Source: Acidobacteriota bacterium (GTDB lineage: Bacteria; Acidobacteriota; Terriglobia; Terriglobales; Acidobacteriaceae). From it: 64,000 bases of DNA. Shown here piece by piece: positions 61,532 through 64,000 of this stretch. The stretch spans positions 1 to 64,000 of the forward strand of contig QIAN01000162.1 in the NCBI GenBank assembly GCA_003225005.1, written 5' to 3'. Numbering within the stretch: position 1 is the first letter of the stretch; each line of letters starts with the position of its first letter. A model generated the notes under the pieces. The model worked only from the letters and a program-made list of their open reading frames with translations. It was not told the origin of the DNA and did not search any database. The position numbers were made by a program, and so were the translations under genes.

Positions 61532-61942
61532 ATGAAAGTAACCCGCCCCTGGTTTGGGATTGTCACACTGTCTTTTGCCGTCGCCTTGGCCTTGGCGCTG
61601 GTAATCGGAGCTCTGGGTACCGTTCGGGGTGGCGCAGAAGTATCGCCGCCAACGCAAGCGAGCGAGCCCTCTGCGGGTCCGGGTCGGCAGCAAACCTATG
61701 AAGGCATGGTGACCGACTCTCGCTGCGGGGCCAAACACCAATCTTCGATCGGCAAGACCGCCACTGACTGTACGCGAGCTTGTGTCCACGCCGGCTCGCA
61801 GTTCGCCCTAGTGGAGGGGAACAATACTTATCTTCTTGAAGGACATCCCCTTGAACTGAAACGGGCGGCAGGGCTGCGCTCCACGATCACCGGCACGCTC
61901 CGCGGAAACACAATCATGGTGTCTTCGGTCGCCGCGATTTAG
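61532..61942 (+). CDS. Small exported DUF5818-like protein
   Basis: 136 residues from ATG 61532. N-terminal signal anchor or peptide (FGIVTLSFAVALALALVIGA). Mature part reads TYEGMVTDSRCGAKH, CTRACVHAGSQFALVEGNN, YLLEGHPLELKRAAGLRSTI, TGTLRGNTIMVSSVAAI. Three Cys residues (CGAKH, C-x3-C) are kept, likely for a disulfide or metal. This resembles DUF5818 proteins common in Acidobacteria; function unknown. A decayed copy lies at 3782-4035. Confidence 0.8.
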   Translation: MKVTRPWFGIVTLSFAVALALALVIGALGTVRGGAEVSPPTQASEPSAGPGRQQTYEGMVTDSRCGAKHQSSIGKTATDCTRACVHAGSQFALVEGNNTYLLEGHPLELKRAAGLRSTITGTLRGNTIMVSSVAAI

Positions 61943-61975
61943 TGGGTTTGGGGCCCTCGAACGCTACTTCTGACT

Positions 61976-63109
61976 CTAGTCTTCTCGCCGCTCGGCCATT
62001 ATGGGCTGCGCCTTTTTCGCGTCCAAGGTAGAGTTCTGGACTACTGCCGCAGGCACCGGCGTTGTTGAAAGAGGCACAGATGGGGCTGGCGGAGTCAGGG
62101 ACGCAGTTTGTCGACCGAACCCCATCCTGTCATCCCACTTGCCGAAAATCATCTTTCCGGCGGTCGTCTGCAGTACGGAGGTTACGGAGACGTCTATTGT
62201 CTTTCCGATCATCTTCCGGGCATTGTCGACCACCACCATGGTGCCGTCGTCGAGGTAAGCAACCCCCTGGTTATATTCCTTGCCTTCCTTGAGGATAAAC
62301 ACGCGCATGGTTTCGCCCGGGAGCACGATCGGTTTGAGCGAGTTGGCGAGCTCGTTGATGTTGAGCACTTCCACGCCCTGCAGTTGCGCGACCTTGTTCA
62401 GATTGAAGTCGTTGGTGATGATCTTGCCCTCGTAGAGCTTTGCCAGCTCAATGAGCTTCAGGTCCACTTCACGGACAGAGGGGAAGTCGTTCTCCACAAT
62501 CTGAATCTGCAGGGTGGTCATCTTCTGCAGGCGTTGGAGGACATCGAGGCCTCGGCGTCCGCGGTTACGTTTTAAGGAGTCGGCTGAATCGGCCACAAGC
62601 TGCAGCTCACGCAGCACGAACTGCGGAGTGACGACAATTCCGTCGAGGAAACCGGTCTCGGCGATATCGGCGATGCGCCCGTCGATGATGACGCTGGTGT
62701 CGAGAATCTTGTAACTTTTCTTCGACTGCTTTTCACCACCGAAGATTCCGCCCAAGGCAGCCAGGTTGAGCAAGTCGCCTTTGTTGGCGCCTACGATCAA
62801 ACCGACGTAGGCCATCAGCAGCATGACCAATATCTGTAGGAAGCTTTGGGTATGGCTTGCCGGCACGCTGTTTCGGATCACCAGCGCGAACAAGTAGGCA
62901 CCGCAGATTCCAAGAATGCTTCCGATCGCCGCGCCGATGAGGCGAGTCAGCCTAACCCGCCGCAGCCTCCATTCGAAGAGCACGATGCCGAGCCCCACTA
63001 GGGCGCCTACTCCGGCATCCAGTTTGCTAGGGAGCCCGAAAGGCTCGATTACATAACAGGTAACTGCAACCACCAGGACGAAAAGAAGACGTACAAGAAT
63101 TAAATCCAC
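61976..63109 (-). CDS. PIN-TRAM domain membrane protein (YacL type)
   Basis: About 377 residues from GTG 63109 (GGGGAGG seven bases before); an ATG at 63127 is the alternative. Four membrane helices in residues 1-125 (LVRLLFVLVVAVTCYVI, VGALVGLGIVLFEW, and two more), then a PIN nuclease domain (ILDTSVIIDGRIADIAETGF, acidic residues Asp-Asp-Glu; TNDFNLNKVAQLQGV) and a TRAM RNA-binding domain (MRVFILKEGKEYNQGVAYLD, DGTMVVVDNARKMIGKTIDV). The last 50 residues are a Pro/Thr-rich tail. Probably a membrane-tethered RNase; B. subtilis YacL is the named relative. Confidence 0.9.
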   Translation of the reverse strand: MDLILVRLLFVLVVAVTCYVIEPFGLPSKLDAGVGALVGLGIVLFEWRLRRVRLTRLIGAAIGSILGICGAYLFALVIRNSVPASHTQSFLQILVMLLMAYVGLIVGANKGDLLNLAALGGIFGGEKQSKKSYKILDTSVIIDGRIADIAETGFLDGIVVTPQFVLRELQLVADSADSLKRNRGRRGLDVLQRLQKMTTLQIQIVENDFPSVREVDLKLIELAKLYEGKIITNDFNLNKVAQLQGVEVLNINELANSLKPIVLPGETMRVFILKEGKEYNQGVAYLDDGTMVVVDNARKMIGKTIDVSVTSVLQTTAGKMIFGKWDDRMGFGRQTASLTPPAPSVPLSTTPVPAAVVQNSTLDAKKAQPIMAERRED

Positions 63110-63390
63110 GTATGGACCTCCCCGCATGGCATGCCGCCGGAATTCCGGAGTGCGCTACCATCCGTGCCCGCTCCTCGCCGCCCCCGGCGGGAACCGGCAT
63201 TCCTGTCATGCGGGGCGCGCATGAATTAGGGGAATGAATGAACGCCCCGTCCCGGCCGCTGGGGCTGCCGGGAAACGGTAATTCAACGCCAAGAGTATAT
63301 ACCGGAGTGGCCAGCTGACGCAGGCAAAAAAATGGATCCGCCGAGCAAGACGCGGGTGGAGAGCGCAGATTGGGCTGGTAGACTCTCCAC

Positions 63391-64000
63391 GTGAAAGCCT
63401 TGGTTATTACGCGTACGGGTGGTCCCGAGGCGCTTGCGCTTCAGGACGTAGCCGAGCCATCGCCACAACCTGGACATAGGATCGTCCGGGTCGCCGTCGG
63501 GGGACTCAATTTCGCTGACATCATGACCACTGCGGGCGGATATCCCGGCACCCCGGCACCGCCCTTTGTGGCGGGTCGTGAGTTTGCCGGCGTCGAAGAA
63601 ACTACTGGACGCCGTGTGATGGGCTATGTGCAGTGGGGCGCCTTCGCCGAAAAGATTGTGCCGAAATCTGAGTTGGTATGGCCGGTACCGGAACCTTGGA
63701 CCGACGAGCAGGCAGCGGCATTTCCGGTGAATTATTTCACGGCATATCTGGGCTATTGGCAGGCGGGGATGACGCAGACGGCTGCCCGGGGACGAACTCA
63801 CCGCGTCCTCATCCACGCAGTTGCGGGTGGCGTGGGGACGGCGGCCGTGCAGATGGGAAGGATTTTAGGGATCGAGATGTACGGCACATCGTCTTCGAAT
63901 GAGAAACTGACGCGGGTGAAGAGTCTGGGGCTCGAACACGGCATCAACTACAAGGAATCCGACTATGAAGAGGTCATCAAAGAACTCTCTGGTGGCGAGG
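63391..64000 (+). CDS. Quinone oxidoreductase-like MDR protein, cut by window end
   Basis: Open frame from GTG 63391 to the end of the window (about 203 codons, no stop). Medium-chain dehydrogenase/reductase: VKALVITRTGGPEALALQDV, then NFADIMTTAGGYPGTP, FVAGREFAGVEETTGRRVMG, YFTAYLGYW, and the NADPH-binding VLIHAVAGGVGTAAVQMGR. No catalytic zinc cysteines, so a QOR/zeta-crystallin type. Divergent from the PIN-TRAM gene with 263 bases between. C-terminal end is outside the window. Confidence 0.9.
   Translation, partial: MKALVITRTGGPEALALQDVAEPSPQPGHRIVRVAVGGLNFADIMTTAGGYPGTPAPPFVAGREFAGVEETTGRRVMGYVQWGAFAEKIVPKSELVWPVPEPWTDEQAAAFPVNYFTAYLGYWQAGMTQTAARGRTHRVLIHAVAGGVGTAAVQMGRILGIEMYGTSSSNEKLTRVKSLGLEHGINYKESDYEEVIKELSGGE

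Noticed and set aside
1-64000. CRISPR arrays, tRNA and rRNA genes, prophage or IS transposases
   Set aside because: I looked through the gaps on both strands and saw no spaced direct repeats, tRNA cloverleaf ends or transposase motifs; only the group II intron remnant qualifies as mobile DNA.

Overview
The window looks like chromosomal DNA from a Gram-negative, probably soil-type member of the Acidobacteriota. This is inference, not proof. It rests on the mix of families: CRTAC1-type FG-GAP proteins, a PhoB-type winged helix fused to a membrane tail, M13 and M48 peptidases, a PQQ dehydrogenase with a cytochrome domain, small DUF5818-like secreted proteins, a tandem ThyX, period-7 degenerate repeats and REP-like palindromes. 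Lipid A and Kdo genes (lpxA, lpxI, fabZ, kdsB) show an outer membrane. Nearly all of the sequence is ordinary, densely packed coding DNA. I saw no CRISPR array, prophage, rRNA or tRNA.

Layout. 0-4.1 kb: a TPR gene and a CRTAC1-type gene, tightly coupled, then a decayed DUF5818-like gene. 4.1-10.3 kb: a compact, overlapping histidine operon read leftward, hisI-G-D-C-B-H-F-A, without hisE. 10.3-10.95 kb: its control region, which I reconstruct as a 24-codon leader peptide with six His codons, a terminator hairpin (attenuator), and a 508-bp collapsed group II intron inserted exactly behind the terminator. 11.2-19.5 kb: a [NiFe]-hydrogenase maturation operon (hypC-D-E, a double SIS protein, a glutaredoxin-like protein, hypF-A-B). 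It is headed by a YceI-type gene and a frameshifted C-terminal scrap of the hydrogenase small subunit; no structural hydrogenase gene is intact here.

20-31.5 kb: PQQ dehydrogenase, kdsB, M48 protease, the GDP-mannose set (manA, manC, phosphomannomutase), an aminotransferase overlapping coaD, and recA. 31.8-46.4 kb: tandem ThyX, DUF2071, fabG, acetyltransferase, dienelactone hydrolase, an XRE regulator, an MXAN_5187-like protein, purH, a decayed DMT-family gene, an oxidoreductase, a TonB-like protein, an M13 peptidase, a GDG-repeat surface protein and a membrane-bound winged-helix protein. 46.5-64 kb: a 52-aa membrane protein overlapping miaA, lpxI-lpxA-fabZ, M20 peptidase, methyltransferase, tatA, maf, amidohydrolase, lepA, DEAD-box helicase, ispF-ispD, a decayed VOC gene, an intact DUF5818-like gene, a PIN-TRAM protein, and the start of a quinone oxidoreductase cut by the window edge.

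The most interesting parts are the his leader-attenuator-intron arrangement, the orphan hydrogenase maturation operon with its relic subunit and double SIS protein, the tandem ThyX whose motifs are split between halves, and the period-7 repeats that have become translated parts of Maf and IspF.
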